From Paenibacillus xylanexedens (GTDB taxonomy: Bacteria > Bacillota > Bacilli > Paenibacillales > Paenibacillaceae): 64,000 nucleotides of DNA. Below are positions 35,823-46,833 of the stretch, piece after piece (within the stretch, counting starts at the first letter, position 1; every line of letters begins with the position of its first letter). The translations under genes and the position numbers were made by a program. The notes below the pieces were generated by a model. It had not been told where the DNA came from. It made no database searches and was given only the letters and a program-made list of their open reading frames with translations. The stretch lies in the NCBI RefSeq assembly GCF_007676705.1, contig NZ_VEBF01000001.1, forward strand, positions 744,001-808,000, written 5' to 3'.

Positions 35823-37406
35823 CTATTCGTCAGCCAGCCATGTACGCAGCAGATTGACGAATTCGTCTGGCTTTTTCTTGGCCAAACTCTCCAATTGTTT
35901 GCGCACCTGACTTTCGTTCGTTACACTGTCCAGCGTAATGGACGGGAACTCTGTTGCTATTGGAAGAGGAATCTCTTCTTCTTCTACCTCGTTTTGTTTG
36001 CGGCGACGGCGTACTAACAAAATAACAACCGCTGCGATCAATGCTGCTATGAGTGCTCCTCCGCCCCACATCATCGTTGAGGAAAGCTGGAAACCCGTAT
36101 TGTCTGCGGAGGCAGTCTGGAATCCTTGTGACATAACTGAAACTTTCTTTGTCAGATCGGCGTCACTTATTACAGTGCCTGAGTCTGCCAGTGAAGCACG
36201 AACAATGTTAACCAAAATGTTCTCAATTGCGTCCTGAACCGGTCCCTGTAATTCTGTTTCTCCATTCGGTGGTTCAACTGCCACGTTAATGGTTAAATCT
36301 TTTACAGTATAGGGACTAGATATAATATCCTTGGCGATTCGATTAACATCGTAGTTTATCGTACTTGATGATTCTTCCGAGGTGGAATTCCCTGCTGCAT
36401 CAGCTGATGGATAACCTGGAACTTCCTCTTGCCCCGTGCCTGCAACACCACCTGTTGGGTTGCTTGCGCCGGTGTAACTCTTCTGAATCTCCTGCACGCT
36501 AATCTCGATGCCTTTCATGTTCTCTACATCAACGGGTGTGACTAGATTTTCTTTACGTGTTTCTTTATCAAAATTAAGCTTGGAGGCCACCAAAACATTG
36601 ACTTTGTCTTCGCCTACAATCTGAGATAGAAATTGCTTCACGTTATTGCGGACATCGTTTTCAAACTTTTTCTGTAATGCCATGTTCTCTTGAACTTCTG
36701 AAGACAACCCACCACTACCACCTCGGGCAGTCGGTATCAGTTCTGCTTCATCCGTGTTTGTTATTGTGATGTTCTCAACAGGCAGATTAGGAATTGCGGT
36801 CTTAACCAAATTAAAGTATCCATCTACAGCTGCCTGATTTGGGTGATAACCCGGTTTAAACTGGAGAGCTACTGATGCAGATGCTTTATCCTGTTCTTCT
36901 AAGCCGGCAAAGATATTATCCTTCGGCATATTGACCAGCACTTTAGCGTCCTGTATCCCTTGCATCCGCTGAAGCAACTGTTCAACTTCTCCGTTTAAAG
37001 CATTGTTGTACTTTACATCAAACTCTTTATCCGTCATCCCGATCGGGGATGATGATTCCTCGAATGACTTATATCCCAGTGATCCATTCTGAATAATCCC
37101 TTGTGAGCCAACATTCACTTTTGCAATGGCAACACTCGTGCTTGGTACAGATATCGTCTTGCCATCTGAACTTAATTTGTATGGAATACTAGATGAATCG
37201 AGATAACTGATAACGCCTGCTGAATCACTTGCATTCAAATCCGTGAACGCAACTTCATATTCGGTCTTGGACAATTGCATCGTGAGAACAACTGCAGCCA
37301 AAATCAGAAACAGGAAGGTGGATATAAATAATATTTTTTGCTTTTTGCTGAAACTATTCCAATACTGGGACCCCTTGTCCCTGTACTGGGCGATTCTCTC
37401 ATTCAC
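35823..37406 (-). CDS. fliF: Flagellar MS-ring protein FliF
   Basis: 527 residues. First membrane helix about 24-43, ring-building motifs VAFTDLNASDSAGVISYLD and LNGEVEQLLQRMQGIQDAKV plus VNMPKDNIF; a long low-complexity insert (about 320-370); second membrane helix about 440-462; and a cytosolic tail FVNLLRTWLADE that binds FliG. The start is GTG at 37406 with GGGGTG just upstream. It begins 136 bases after fliE with no clear gene between. Confidence 0.97.
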   Translation of the reverse strand: MNERIAQYRDKGSQYWNSFSKKQKILFISTFLFLILAAVVLTMQLSKTEYEVAFTDLNASDSAGVISYLDSSSIPYKLSSDGKTISVPSTSVAIAKVNVGSQGIIQNGSLGYKSFEESSSPIGMTDKEFDVKYNNALNGEVEQLLQRMQGIQDAKVLVNMPKDNIFAGLEEQDKASASVALQFKPGYHPNQAAVDGYFNLVKTAIPNLPVENITITNTDEAELIPTARGGSGGLSSEVQENMALQKKFENDVRNNVKQFLSQIVGEDKVNVLVASKLNFDKETRKENLVTPVDVENMKGIEISVQEIQKSYTGASNPTGGVAGTGQEEVPGYPSADAAGNSTSEESSSTINYDVNRIAKDIISSPYTVKDLTINVAVEPPNGETELQGPVQDAIENILVNIVRASLADSGTVISDADLTKKVSVMSQGFQTASADNTGFQLSSTMMWGGGALIAALIAAVVILLVRRRRKQNEVEEEEIPLPIATEFPSITLDSVTNESQVRKQLESLAKKKPDEFVNLLRTWLADE

Positions 37407-37542
37407 TCTGTCACCCCATCCGAAACTTTGCTTAGTCTGTCCTTACGCAACCCTAGCCGTTCCATAGGTCTACGATCAGGAGCAGCATCGCAGCTGCTTG
37501 TTGTAATGATCAGCGCTATTGCCTGAGCGCAAGTAGATTATT

Positions 37543-37854
37543 TTATAACTGCGTCCGCATAATTTCCTGGTACGCTTCGACTACTTTGTTTCGGACTTGA
37601 GTTGTGAGTTGTAGGCTTAACAAGGCCTGTTCGGAAGCGATCATTACCTGATCCACGTTCGCTTTGCCGACCAAAAATTGATTCGACATTTCATGCGATT
37701 GAGTCTCCTGTGCCGCGACAGACCCTAATGCGTTCTGTAAGTATGTACCGAAGCTCTGAATGGTTTCGGCTGGTGTAGAAGGCTTGCTTTCGGTTGCACT
37801 CTTCATCTGTAGCGGTTGTACGCCCTGTGTGCTAAACATGTTGTTCTGAATCAT
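37543..37854 (-). CDS. fliE: Hook-basal body adaptor FliE
   Basis: 103 residues. Helical C-terminal FliE core: SFGTYLQNALGSVAAQETQS, VGKANVDQVMIASEQALLSL and QLTTQVRNKVVEAYQEIMRT. FliE joins the MS-ring and export gate to the rod. It lies between flgC and fliF. The 136-base gap after it (37407-37542) holds only a 20-codon open frame and small inverted repeats; I see no convincing gene or terminator there. Confidence 0.96.
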   Translation of the reverse strand: MIQNNMFSTQGVQPLQMKSATESKPSTPAETIQSFGTYLQNALGSVAAQETQSHEMSNQFLVGKANVDQVMIASEQALLSLQLTTQVRNKVVEAYQEIMRTQL

Positions 37855-37913
37855 TAATGTCCCTCCCCTTCATCTCTCGTTTACATTTTTCTTGTTTTTA
37901 ATTTCAGAGCAGA

Positions 37914-38363
37914 TTATCTTCCAATCTCCAAAGCTTTGGAGATCATTGCTTTGGTTGAATTCAATGCTGTTACGTTTGCCTCATAGGAACGTGATGCAGA
38001 GATCATGTCGACCATTTCTTTCGCAATGTCCACGTTAGGCATAAATACATATCCTTCTGCGTTGGCATCCGGATGAGAAGGATCGTAGACAGGCTTCAAG
38101 GGTGACTGGTCCTCGCGAATCTCAGTTACTCTGACACCATCTCCCGAACTGCCACCTCGCATTTGATTTTGGAGCATTGTACCAAATGACGTTTTGTTCG
38201 GTTCAAGCACAACCATTTTGCGTTTGTAAGGAACTGCCTCACCATTGGTTACGCTCGCGCGCGTCGTCTCCGCGTTGGCAATGTTGGAAGATATAACGTC
38301 CATCCGCAACCGTTGGGCCGTCAGAGCTGATGCACTGATACTAAAACTATTACTAATGTTCAA
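37914..38363 (-). CDS. flgC: Proximal rod protein FlgC
   Basis: 149 residues. N-terminal rod motif ISASALTAQRLRMDVISSNI then ANAETTRA, and C-terminal YVFMPNVDIAKEMVDMISAS then RSYEANVTALNSTKAMISKA. These ends are diagnostic for FlgC. Starts 5 bases after flgB. Confidence 0.98.
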   Translation of the reverse strand: MNISNSFSISASALTAQRLRMDVISSNIANAETTRASVTNGEAVPYKRKMVVLEPNKTSFGTMLQNQMRGGSSGDGVRVTEIREDQSPLKPVYDPSHPDANAEGYVFMPNVDIAKEMVDMISASRSYEANVTALNSTKAMISKALEIGR

Positions 38364-38368
38364 TTAGG

Positions 38369-38776
38369 TTATCTCCCTTCCACGCCAATACGCATGATTT
38401 TAATTTGTTCGTTCACTTGTTGGATATAAGCGTTGTAACGCAACTGATTCTCCGCCAGAAGACTCATTTCTCTGTCTATATCGACATTATTTTCGTTGTT
38501 ATTCATGGACGTTGACTGGTCCATATTAACTACTGGCGTTGGTACGGAAGAGGAAGGACCTATGACAAAATGCCTTGCATCAGTTACTTTACCTCTAAGA
38601 ACAGGCATTTCTCCATTCATTTGCCCCTGCAACATCTCTTCAAAAGAAACGTCTGAGCGCTTGAAATACGGGGTATCGGCGTTCGCGATGTTGTCAGCAA
38701 TCGTTCGTTGTCTGATGTTGGACGCATCGAGTGCACCTTGCAATCTTTTAAAGCTAATATCGTTTAAAAGATTCAC
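38369..38776 (-). CDS. flgB: Proximal rod protein FlgB
   Basis: 135 residues. N-terminal LQGALDASNIRQRTIADNIA then NADTPYFKRSDVSFEE, and a C-terminal helix QLRYNAYIQQVNEQIKIM. The start is GTG at 38776 after a strong GAGGAGGGAG ribosome-binding site. It is the first gene of the flagellar/chemotaxis operon. The operon promoter must lie in 38777-38954, between flgB and the strong terminator upstream; I could not assign -35/-10 boxes with confidence. Confidence 0.97.
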   Translation of the reverse strand: MNLLNDISFKRLQGALDASNIRQRTIADNIANADTPYFKRSDVSFEEMLQGQMNGEMPVLRGKVTDARHFVIGPSSSVPTPVVNMDQSTSMNNNENNVDIDREMSLLAENQLRYNAYIQQVNEQIKIMRIGVEGR

Positions 38777-38954
38777 AATCTCCCTCCTCTCTTTAGAAGT
38801 TATGGAAAAAGATTGAATCTTCTTCCTTGAAAATCCTTATGTTTTTTCGACAAAAACATTCGTCTTTACACGGTTTTCTAGGACTTAAGTAGAATTAACT
38901 CTGATGTTGTCGTATAACATAAGTTTCTTCGAGATTGGGATATATTACAATAAG

Positions 38955-38991
38955 AAAAAAGCCCTATCTTTTCTGAAAGACAGGGCTTTTT
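38955..38991. terminator. Strong bidirectional terminator upstream of the flagellar operon
   Basis: Inverted repeat AGCCCT-A-TCTTT / AAAGA-C-AGGGCT with a 4-nt loop, flanked by A6 and T5 so that both strands end in a T tract. On the minus strand it lies about 770 bases downstream of hslU and 180 bases upstream of flgB, insulating the two operons. Confidence 0.85.
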
Positions 38992-39762
38992 GTGTATTTT
39001 CTGCAAATTATGAATTTTTTCGTAAATGTTCAGGCCCAAAACAAAAGTATGTTAATACTCTCCCTGATTGTTCTTAAACATTCTTAAAATAAAAAAAACC
39101 TTTCTCGTCTCGACAGGACTGTATAATGCCCGTAATTATGTATATTTCCGAAATATTCATCGTTGATAATGTTAGAATTTTTTGCCGTTAGATTAAGGGT
39201 TTAGCGACTATATGATAGGTATACATACGAAGCTGTATATTAATCAATTGACAAGTTATCTTTCACAAATTAAGATTTCTCACCATTTCTACACAACACT
39301 TTCTTAACAATTAAGTAGGGTTTACGTATTTTAATCTCCAGAAAACAATTGGTGACTTCACACTTTTCTACAAATTCTTTTTTTGCGCATTTACGCAACA
39401 TTTACCAATCTGTCAACTAAACCGATGCCCAGACTTGGAATAAGAAACATTCTTTAAATGGGAATAACTGGATATAAAAATTAGAAATAACTACCACTCC
39501 GATAGGTTTTAACGCACTTTGCATGCGGCACAAGTCCTAGGTTTTGTCGATCCAGACAACAACCACACATCTTTTATCGGTTATCTCATCAAAATCTTTT
39601 AGATAGAAACAAAAATAAACGATATGTCACTGGTCGGAGAGAGAACCTTTTACGATTCGTCTAAGGAATGAATATCCTTCGTCGATCTCGTAAGTGTTCT
39701 CTACGGTCCAGTGCATATCGTTCATTCATACGACCCTTTAGCAATTACATTGCAAGCCTATA
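38992..39762. other. Gene-free AT-rich region between hslU and the flgB terminator
   Basis: No open frame longer than about 30 codons with a ribosome-binding site was found on either strand. The sequence is markedly AT-rich with many in-frame stops. Two overlapping short minus-strand frames of 22 and 29 codons near 39650-39740 have no convincing ribosome-binding sites. In B. subtilis this slot holds codY. I saw no recognisable CodY segment, so any remnant would be beyond recognition by eye; a non-coding RNA ending at the terminator at 38955 is equally possible. Confidence 0.6.
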
Positions 39763-41163
39763 TTACAGGATATACTGACTCAAATCACGATCAAGTGCAA
39801 TATCATTCAATTTCTCACGGACATACTCCGGAGTAATCACCATACGTTCCAATGTAAGCTCAGGTGCCTCAAAGGATAAATCCTCCAAAAGCTTTTCAAG
39901 AATCGTATGCAATCGACGTGCGCCTATATTTTCTGTATTCTGATTGACAGATTCAGCCAATTTGGCAATTTCACGAATGGCATCATCCGAGAACTCGATT
40001 TCAATATTTTCGGTACGCAGCAGATCAACATACTGCTTGGTCAGGGCATTTTGAGGCTCAGTCAGAATGGATACAAACTCTTCCAGCGTAAGACTACTTA
40101 GTTCCACACGAATTGGGAAGCGCCCCTGAAGCTCGGGAATCAGATCAGAGGGTTTGGCGACGTGGAATGCGCCAGCAGCCATAAACAGAATATAATCCGT
40201 TTTGACAGGACCATACTTCGTCATTACTGTAGAGCCCTCTACGATAGGCAGAATGTCACGTTGCACACCCTCACGGGATACATCAGGACCACTACCGCGC
40301 CCTTGACTGGCGACCTTGTCAATTTCATCTATGAAAATGATACCTGTCTGCTCTGCTCGACGAATGGACTCTTGTGTAACATCATCCATATCGATCAATT
40401 TGCCTGCTTCTTCCTGGATCAACACTTTGCGCGCTTCTTTGATGGCGAGCTTACGCTTTTTCGTTCGACGAGGTAAGAGGCTGCCAAACATCTCCTGCAT
40501 GTTCATACCCATCTGATCATTGCCTTGTCCAGCAAACATGTCCATCATGTTAGGCGCAGTGTCCTCCACATCAATTTCAATGATGTCATCCTCCAACTTG
40601 CCGGACAACAGATCAAACTTGATCTTACGGCGGCGTTCGGCAACCCCGGTATCCGGTTCTGGCTCATCCTGTTCCTGAACGTTGTTGCCATTATTACCAA
40701 AGATCATCTCAAAGGGATTCCGCTGATTCTTGGACTTGGACTGTGAGGGAGCCAAAATATGTACTATTCGCTCATTGGCAGCTTCTTCAGCTTTGTCCTT
40801 CACTTTTTCAGTCCGCTCCAGCTTTACCATCCGCAGTGATGTTTCGATCAGATCACGCACCATCGATTCAACGTCACGGCCAACATAGCCCACTTCAGTA
40901 AATTTGGTTGCTTCCACTTTTACAAATGGAGCACCCACCAGTTTAGCAAGGCGACGGGCGATTTCCGTTTTACCCACACCGGTAGGTCCAATCATCAGGA
41001 TATTTTTAGGTACAATGTCGTCCTGCGTATGCTCAGGCAAAAGGCTCCGCCGATAGCGATTGCGAAGGGCTACCGCTACCGATTTTTTGGCTTTCTTTTG
41101 ACCTACAATATACTTGTCAAGCTCTGCAACAATCTGTCTCGGTGTTAACGCTTGAGTATTCAT
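39763..41163 (-). CDS. hslU: HslU/ClpY AAA+ unfoldase subunit
   Basis: 466 residues. N-terminal [20 protein letters not shown], Walker [20 protein letters not shown], the pore motif [18 protein letters not shown], an inserted I domain (about 110-245), Walker [13 protein letters not shown] and the C-terminal [19 protein letters not shown] with final DRDLSQYIL for docking into HslV. It works with HslV as an ATP-dependent protease. It starts 116 bases downstream of hslV. Confidence 0.98.
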   Translation of the reverse strand: MNTQALTPRQIVAELDKYIVGQKKAKKSVAVALRNRYRRSLLPEHTQDDIVPKNILMIGPTGVGKTEIARRLAKLVGAPFVKVEATKFTEVGYVGRDVESMVRDLIETSLRMVKLERTEKVKDKAEEAANERIVHILAPSQSKSKNQRNPFEMIFGNNGNNVQEQDEPEPDTGVAERRRKIKFDLLSGKLEDDIIEIDVEDTAPNMMDMFAGQGNDQMGMNMQEMFGSLLPRRTKKRKLAIKEARKVLIQEEAGKLIDMDDVTQESIRRAEQTGIIFIDEIDKVASQGRGSGPDVSREGVQRDILPIVEGSTVMTKYGPVKTDYILFMAAGAFHVAKPSDLIPELQGRFPIRVELSSLTLEEFVSILTEPQNALTKQYVDLLRTENIEIEFSDDAIREIAKLAESVNQNTENIGARRLHTILEKLLEDLSFEAPELTLERMVITPEYVREKLNDIALDRDLSQYIL

Positions 41164-41279
41164 ATTGCTTCCCTCCTACCAGTATGCTGAAGTTATTTTA
41201 CCTTACAAGGACAAAGAATCCCCTAGACGTCCTGGAGCAGATTACATAATCATGCTCCACTACGGGAGATTTCTTCGGC

Positions 41280-41822
41280 CTATAACTCTTCTACAATAAT
41301 ATTGCTGTTGGTATACACACAAAGCTCAGAGGCAATCTGAAGCGATTCGCGCGCAATATCCTTCGCTTCAAGATTCACAGCATGACGTTTCAATGCACGT
41401 GCAGCAGATAAGGCAAAGTTCCCACCTGATCCGATAGCGATAACGTCATCATCAGGCTCAATAATTTCGCCGCCACCTGAGATTAACAACATGCCTGTTT
41501 TGTCCATTACAATCAACAACGCCTCAAGCTTGCGCAAGATCCGATCCTGACGCCAATCCTTGGCAAGCTCTACAGCAGCACGCTGCAGGTTACCATGGTG
41601 CTCCTCCAGCTTGCCTTCGAATTTCTCAAACAAGGTAATGGCATCCGCCACAGAACCGGCAAATCCGGCAACAACCTGTCCACGGTACAATCGTCTTACT
41701 TTCTTGGCTGTATTCTTCATCACGACGCTCTGGCCCATGGTCACCTGACCATCTCCAGCAATTGCCGCCTTACCGTTATGACGAACAGCACAGATCGTTG
41801 TAGCATGAAATGACATATCCAT
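41280..41822 (-). CDS. hslV: HslV/ClpQ (CodW) protease subunit
   Basis: 180 residues of the proteasome-like HslV fold: [40 protein letters not shown] segment, [20 protein letters not shown] and [16 protein letters not shown]. In B. subtilis CodW the nucleophile is a Ser exposed after Met removal. Here the first ATG (41822), which has an ideal GGAGG at 8 bases, gives Met-Asp-Met-Ser; the second ATG (41816) gives Met-Ser and would fit the known chemistry. See the separate finding. Upstream is trmFO; xerC, present here in B. subtilis, is absent. Confidence 0.95.
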   Translation of the reverse strand: MDMSFHATTICAVRHNGKAAIAGDGQVTMGQSVVMKNTAKKVRRLYRGQVVAGFAGSVADAITLFEKFEGKLEEHHGNLQRAAVELAKDWRQDRILRKLEALLIVMDKTGMLLISGGGEIIEPDDDVIAIGSGGNFALSAARALKRHAVNLEAKDIARESLQIASELCVYTNSNIIVEEL

Positions 41823-41848
41823 GATATCAGCCTCCTCCCACGAATAAT

Positions 41849-43186
41849 TTATACGCGTTCCGGAACAGTTAGACCTTCTGCCGCAGCAAAACTAGTGATA
41901 CCATCCAGTGCACGCTGTGCAAGAGCTTCATTTTTTTCCTTTTTGTTACGGATTTTCGTTTCCAGCTTCGGCAACAAACCAAAGTTTGCATTCATTGGCT
42001 GGAAGTGTTTGAAGTCAGCTGTTGTAATATACTGAGCCATACTGCCAAGGGTTGTTTCAACCGGCAATACCACCAGTTCCTGCCCAAGAGCTGCTTTGGC
42101 TGCGTTCATGCCAGCAATAAGCCCTGAAGCAGCAGATTCCACATATCCTTCTACACCCGTCATCTGACCTGCAAAGAACAGGTTTGGACGCTCTTTAAAC
42201 TGATACGTCGGACGAAGCAGTTTAGGGGAATTAATAAATGTATTACGGTGCATTACGCCATAACGAACGAACTCTGCATTTTCAAGTCCAGGAATAAGGG
42301 AAAAGACTCGTTTCTGTTCTCCCCATTTCAGATGCGTCTGGAAGCCAACCAGGTTATACAAGGTTCCCGCTGCGTTGTCCTGTCTAAGCTGTACAACAGC
42401 ATGTGGCAACTCTCCTGTATGCGGGTTAACCAGACCTACCGGTTTCATAGGACCAAACAGAGCCGTCTGTTTCCCACGTTTCATCATCACTTCGATTGGC
42501 ATACAGCCTTCAAAGTAGATTTCTTTCTCAAACTCCTTCAATTGAGCAACCTCGGCAGTAATGAGAGCTTCATAGAAGACATCAAACTCTTCTTCTGTCA
42601 TCGGACAGTTCAGATATGCTGCTTCGCCCTTATCATAACGGGAAGCCAGATACACCTTGTTCATATCAATTGAATCTTTTTCAATGATCGGTGCTGCTGC
42701 ATCATAGAAGTAGAAATATTCTTCACCCATTAGTGCCTTGATTTGCTCAGATAATGCCGGTGAAGTCAACGGACCCGTTGCCACAACAACGATGCCATCT
42801 TCCGGCAGGGAAGTGAGTTCTTCATTCACTACTTCGATGAGTGGATGCTGGTGCAACGTAGACGTAATCTCACCCGAGAAGCCATCCCGGTCCACTGCAA
42901 GTGCTCCACCTGCTGGAACTGCATGCTTGTCTGCTGCAGACAGTACGAGAGAATTGAGCATCCTCATTTCTTCTTTTAACACACCTACTGCATTCGTCAA
43001 CCCATTCGCACGCAATGAGTTACTACATACCAGTTCAGCAAATTTATCTGTATGATGAGCTGGTGTTTTCACAACAGGTCTCATCTCGTATAATTTCACG
43101 CGTACGCCGCGACTTGCAATCTGCCAGGCAGCTTCTGTCCCTGCCAGCCCGGCACCAATAACGGTTACTTGTTGTTCATTTGTCAA
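41849..43186 (-). CDS. trmFO: tRNA uracil-54 methyltransferase (folate/FAD-dependent)
   Basis: 445 residues. FAD-binding [58 protein letters not shown] (with the conserved Cys of the family) and the later [20 protein letters not shown] then [13 protein letters not shown]. It makes ribothymidine at tRNA position 54 using methylene-tetrahydrofolate. It lies between topA and hslV. Confidence 0.98.
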   Translation of the reverse strand: MTNEQQVTVIGAGLAGTEAAWQIASRGVRVKLYEMRPVVKTPAHHTDKFAELVCSNSLRANGLTNAVGVLKEEMRMLNSLVLSAADKHAVPAGGALAVDRDGFSGEITSTLHQHPLIEVVNEELTSLPEDGIVVVATGPLTSPALSEQIKALMGEEYFYFYDAAAPIIEKDSIDMNKVYLASRYDKGEAAYLNCPMTEEEFDVFYEALITAEVAQLKEFEKEIYFEGCMPIEVMMKRGKQTALFGPMKPVGLVNPHTGELPHAVVQLRQDNAAGTLYNLVGFQTHLKWGEQKRVFSLIPGLENAEFVRYGVMHRNTFINSPKLLRPTYQFKERPNLFFAGQMTGVEGYVESAASGLIAGMNAAKAALGQELVVLPVETTLGSMAQYITTADFKHFQPMNANFGLLPKLETKIRNKKEKNEALAQRALDGITSFAAAEGLTVPERV

Positions 43187-43243
43187 AATCTTTTACCTCC
43201 ATAAAACAATTTCATAACTCACTAAAATTAATTCACATATATA

Positions 43244-45343
43244 CTAATCGGCTGATTCGTCATCCGGTTCATCCACCGGCTCCTGATGATCACATGATGT
43301 ACACTGCAATCGTGCTCCCTTTTTGTTCCGCTTCTCAATCATTAAAGATCCGCAACTAGGACATGGTTTGGCTGAAGGTCTGTCCCATGAGACAAAATCA
43401 CATTCAGGATACTTGTCACAACCGTAGAAAATACGTCCTTTTTTGCTACGACGCTCAACAACATGACCTTCCTTACACTTCGGACAAGTTACGCCGATAT
43501 CCTTGATAATCGGTTTGGTATTCCGGCAATCAGGAAAGCCAGAGCACGCAAGAAACTTGCCAAAACGTCCGAGTTTATAAACAAGCGGTTTGCCGCACTT
43601 CTCACAGATCTCATCCGATACTTCGTCTTCAATCTCGATTTCTTTCATTTCTTCTTCCGCAAACTCAAGCCGTTTCTCAAAAGATTCATAGAATTCTGCG
43701 AGTACTTTGACCCAATCCTCCGAACCTTCCTCCACATGGTCAAGATCACCTTCCATGTTCGCGGTAAACTCTACATTCAGGATTTCCGGGAAAAACTCTT
43801 CCATCTGTTCGATGACCAGTTCACCCAGCTCGGTCGGCATGAATTTCTTTTCCTCAATTGCAACATATCCGCGCTTCTGAATAGTCTCCAGTGTTGGCGC
43901 ATATGTACTCGGACGCCCTATACCCAGTTCCTCAAGTGTCTTAACCAGCCTAGCCTCCGTATATCGTGGTGGCGGTTGGGTAAAATGCTGTTTCGGCTCA
44001 ATCTCCTGCTTATCAAGCACATCTCCACTTTTCAGCGGAGGCAGCAGACGATCTTCTTCGGTTGTACCATCGTCGTTTCCTTCAACGTACACCTTCATGA
44101 AACCTTGGAATCGAACCTTCGAACCTGCTGCACGGAAAATCGTGTCCCCCGCCGCAATATCCACAGAGAGCGTATCCAGGATAGCCGAAGACATTTGGCT
44201 CGCTACAAAACGTTCCCATACCAGTTTATATAACCGGAACTGATCGCGACTCATGAATGATTTGATTGAATCAGGATCCCGTAGTATTGAAGTTGGACGA
44301 ATCGCTTCATGCGCATCCTGAGCATTAGCTGCTTTTTTGGAATAGTTACGTGGAGTCTCAGGTGCAAATGGCTCACCATACTTACCAACGATATATTCTT
44401 TGGCTTCTTCTTGTGCAGATGCCGCAATTCGTGTGGAGTCTGTACGCATATACGTGATGAGACCGACTGTGCCTTCTTTTCCAAGGTCTACGCCTTCATA
44501 CAGCTGTTGTGCGACCGACATCGTCTTGGAAGCTCTAAAATTCAATTTACGTGCTGCTTCCTGTTGCAAAGAACTCGTCGTAAACGGGGCGGAAGGGTTC
44601 CGACTCCGTTCCTTCTCTTTGACTTCCTTGATCGTAAAGTCTGCACCTTCGATCTGTTTCAGGATGGCTTGCACTTCCGCTTCACTGCCCAGCTCTGTTT
44701 TGGCACCGTTCAATTTATGAAACTTGGCTTCAAACGGATTGCCGTCAGCTGTCAGTTTGGCGGTAATGCTCCAGTATTCTTCCGGCTCAAAATCATCAAT
44801 TTCATTTTCACGATCTAAAATGATTTTGACAGCCACGGACTGAACACGACCAGCGGACAAGCCTTTTTTAACTTTTTTCCATAATAATGGACTAATCTTA
44901 TATCCTACAAGCCGATCCAGAATACGTCTTGCCTGTTGCGCATTAACCAAATCCATATTGATTTTCCGCGGCGTTTTGAACGCATCTTTGACCGCCTGTT
45001 TTGTAATTTCATTAAATACAACCCGGCAATCTGCCGTATCGTCCAGTTCAAGGGCATGGGCCAAATGCCATGCGATAGCCTCACCTTCGCGATCCGGGTC
45101 AGCTGCGAGATACACTTTTTTCACTTTCTTCCGTGCATCCTTCAGTTCTTTCAAAATTGAACCTTTGCCGCGGATCGTAATATATTTCGGATTAAAATCA
45201 TTCTCCACCTCAACGCCGATCTGACTCTTTGGCAAATCGCGAACATGTCCCATCGAAGCTTTCACGATGAACTTGCTGCCTAAATATTTGCCTATCGTCT
45301 TCGCCTTTGAGGGCGACTCCACGATTACGAGTGCATCCGCCAT
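43244..45343 (-). CDS. topA: DNA topoisomerase I
   Basis: 699 residues. Toprim domain with [18 protein letters not shown] and [19 protein letters not shown]; active-site region [14 protein letters not shown] (Tyr nucleophile); [19 protein letters not shown]; and three C-terminal zinc ribbons (CEKCGKPL...[15 protein letters not shown]...CDKYPEC, CPSCGS...CTSC). Relaxes negative supercoils. Located between dprA and trmFO as in B. subtilis. The 115-base gap upstream to dprA contains a short tandem repeat of GTCATGAAACT. Confidence 0.98.
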   Translation of the reverse strand: MADALVIVESPSKAKTIGKYLGSKFIVKASMGHVRDLPKSQIGVEVENDFNPKYITIRGKGSILKELKDARKKVKKVYLAADPDREGEAIAWHLAHALELDDTADCRVVFNEITKQAVKDAFKTPRKINMDLVNAQQARRILDRLVGYKISPLLWKKVKKGLSAGRVQSVAVKIILDRENEIDDFEPEEYWSITAKLTADGNPFEAKFHKLNGAKTELGSEAEVQAILKQIEGADFTIKEVKEKERSRNPSAPFTTSSLQQEAARKLNFRASKTMSVAQQLYEGVDLGKEGTVGLITYMRTDSTRIAASAQEEAKEYIVGKYGEPFAPETPRNYSKKAANAQDAHEAIRPTSILRDPDSIKSFMSRDQFRLYKLVWERFVASQMSSAILDTLSVDIAAGDTIFRAAGSKVRFQGFMKVYVEGNDDGTTEEDRLLPPLKSGDVLDKQEIEPKQHFTQPPPRYTEARLVKTLEELGIGRPSTYAPTLETIQKRGYVAIEEKKFMPTELGELVIEQMEEFFPEILNVEFTANMEGDLDHVEEGSEDWVKVLAEFYESFEKRLEFAEEEMKEIEIEDEVSDEICEKCGKPLVYKLGRFGKFLACSGFPDCRNTKPIIKDIGVTCPKCKEGHVVERRSKKGRIFYGCDKYPECDFVSWDRPSAKPCPSCGSLMIEKRNKKGARLQCTSCDHQEPVDEPDDESAD

Positions 45344-45459
45344 AGGTTCATCCTCCTCTCAGTCATGAAACTGTCATGAAACTGTTTCTGTAAGCTTATG
45401 CATAGTTAATAACTTCTGCTAATTATATATTTCCACACACTGCGTAGGTTGCAGCATCG

Positions 45460-46590
45460 TCATACCCTCGCGTATTTAGTGCCTGGTAATTGGCTAATCT
45501 GCTTTTTTATGATTAAAGATAACAGAACTGAATGCAAATGTCCAAAATCCCAACCAAGCAGTTCAACCAGTTGATCCAATGATTGTTCTCCCTGTTCCAA
45601 CAGATAAATCACGCGTTGTTCATCTGGAGAGAGCTTCACCTCAGCGAATATCCCTTGCCGGGAAGGTTCAGGTGTTTCTGTCGAACGTCCTCTATTGTAA
45701 GGAAGTTGTTCTGCATTTGGCAAGTCCAAACGATACTCTTCCAAAATGTCTGCTACACAAGTCACCAACTTGGCACCTTGACGGATAAGGTTGTGCGCTC
45801 CCCGACTCTTCGGCGATGTAATAGGTCCAGGGACGGCAAATACATCCCTTCCTGCTTCAAGAGCAGCATCTGCTGTAATAAGTGAACCACTGCGAATGTC
45901 AGCCTCTACGACCAATGTTCCCAACGTTAGGCCGGCAATAATTCGATTCCGTTCCGGAAATAGTCCTTGACGGGCACGCGTACCGGGTGGATATTCCGAT
46001 AAAAGCAAACCCGTCTCAGCGATTCGCTCGGCAAGGCTAGTATTTTCGGGCGGGTATATATGATCGATCCCTGTTCCGAATACGGCAATGGTTTTTCCTT
46101 TGGCACGTAATACTGCCTCATGACATACGCTATCAATACCTCGGGCAAGCCCACTTACGATCGTCAGTCCTGCACTGCATAATTGTTCTGCCAACTTTTC
46201 TCCAACTTTGCGCCCATACACGGTCGGCATACGAGTTCCCACCATTGCAATAGACGAATTGTGTAGCAAACTAACATCCCCGCGAGCATACATTACCCAG
46301 GGAGGCTGAACGGTTTCCTTCATTAATATGGGATAATTCTGATCCAGGTAAGTAATAACCTCTATCCCCTGATTGTAAACGTGTTCTCTTTTACTCTCAA
46401 TCCAGTCGATAGTAAATTGGCTAGTCAAACGTGCAGCCTGATCTTTGCGCAAGCCTGCTGCGACCCAGTCGCTTTCCCCATAATTCAATAGATCGGTTAA
46501 TTCATGTTGTCCCAGAATCAGTTTCGAGATTGTTTTCTTGCCAATGCCCTCCATCTCATGCAACCCAAACAAGATCCATCTTTCTTCCAT
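45460..46590 (-). CDS. dprA: DNA-processing protein DprA
   Basis: 376 residues. N-terminal helical domain, Rossmann core with SSIAMVGTRMPTVYGRKVGE, IVSGLARGIDSVCHEAVL, AVFGTGIDHIYPPENTSLAE, FPERNRIIAGLTLGTLVVEA and DVFAVPGPI; a C-terminal winged-helix (DML1-like) from about 310. Loads RecA on single-stranded DNA during natural transformation. Together with comM and yraN nearby, it suggests a conserved DNA-uptake/recombination capacity. Confidence 0.96.
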   Translation of the reverse strand: MEERWILFGLHEMEGIGKKTISKLILGQHELTDLLNYGESDWVAAGLRKDQAARLTSQFTIDWIESKREHVYNQGIEVITYLDQNYPILMKETVQPPWVMYARGDVSLLHNSSIAMVGTRMPTVYGRKVGEKLAEQLCSAGLTIVSGLARGIDSVCHEAVLRAKGKTIAVFGTGIDHIYPPENTSLAERIAETGLLLSEYPPGTRARQGLFPERNRIIAGLTLGTLVVEADIRSGSLITADAALEAGRDVFAVPGPITSPKSRGAHNLIRQGAKLVTCVADILEEYRLDLPNAEQLPYNRGRSTETPEPSRQGIFAEVKLSPDEQRVIYLLEQGEQSLDQLVELLGWDFGHLHSVLLSLIIKKQISQLPGTKYARV

Positions 46591-46700
46591 ACCATATGCC
46601 TCCCAGAGCGGAAGAGATCTTCCCTCATATTGTGTGTTATGTGATCACGGAATGCAAGCGTTTACGCAGATGAGGAACAATTCCTCTGCCTTTTCACGTT

Positions 46701-46753
46701 AAAAAAACGCAAAAAAGCAACCCTTCGCCCTGTTCAAGGACAAAAGGTTGCTT
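46701..46753 (-). terminator. Rho-independent terminator of sucCD
   Basis: On the minus strand AAGCAACC and GGTTGCTT form a perfect 8-bp stem around a 23-nt loop, followed by TTTT and, after GCG, T7. It lies about 80 bases after the sucD stop and 110 bases upstream of dprA, separating central metabolism from the dprA-topA operon. Confidence 0.8.
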
Positions 46754-46833
46754 ACCTTTTCCGTAACCATAATAGTCGGACTACCAGAAATAGATCATTT
46801 CCGAGCCGTTTCTTCTATTATAACGAAAAAGAA

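Noticed and set aside
37407-37542. 20-codon open frame (starting MERLGLRKD) between fliE and fliF
   Set aside because: No ribosome-binding site; it overlaps the fliF start region and looks like chance.
38992-39762. codY pseudogene
   Set aside because: Length and position are suggestive, but I could not find any segment resembling CodY GAF or HTH sequence in any frame, so I call it only a gene-free region.
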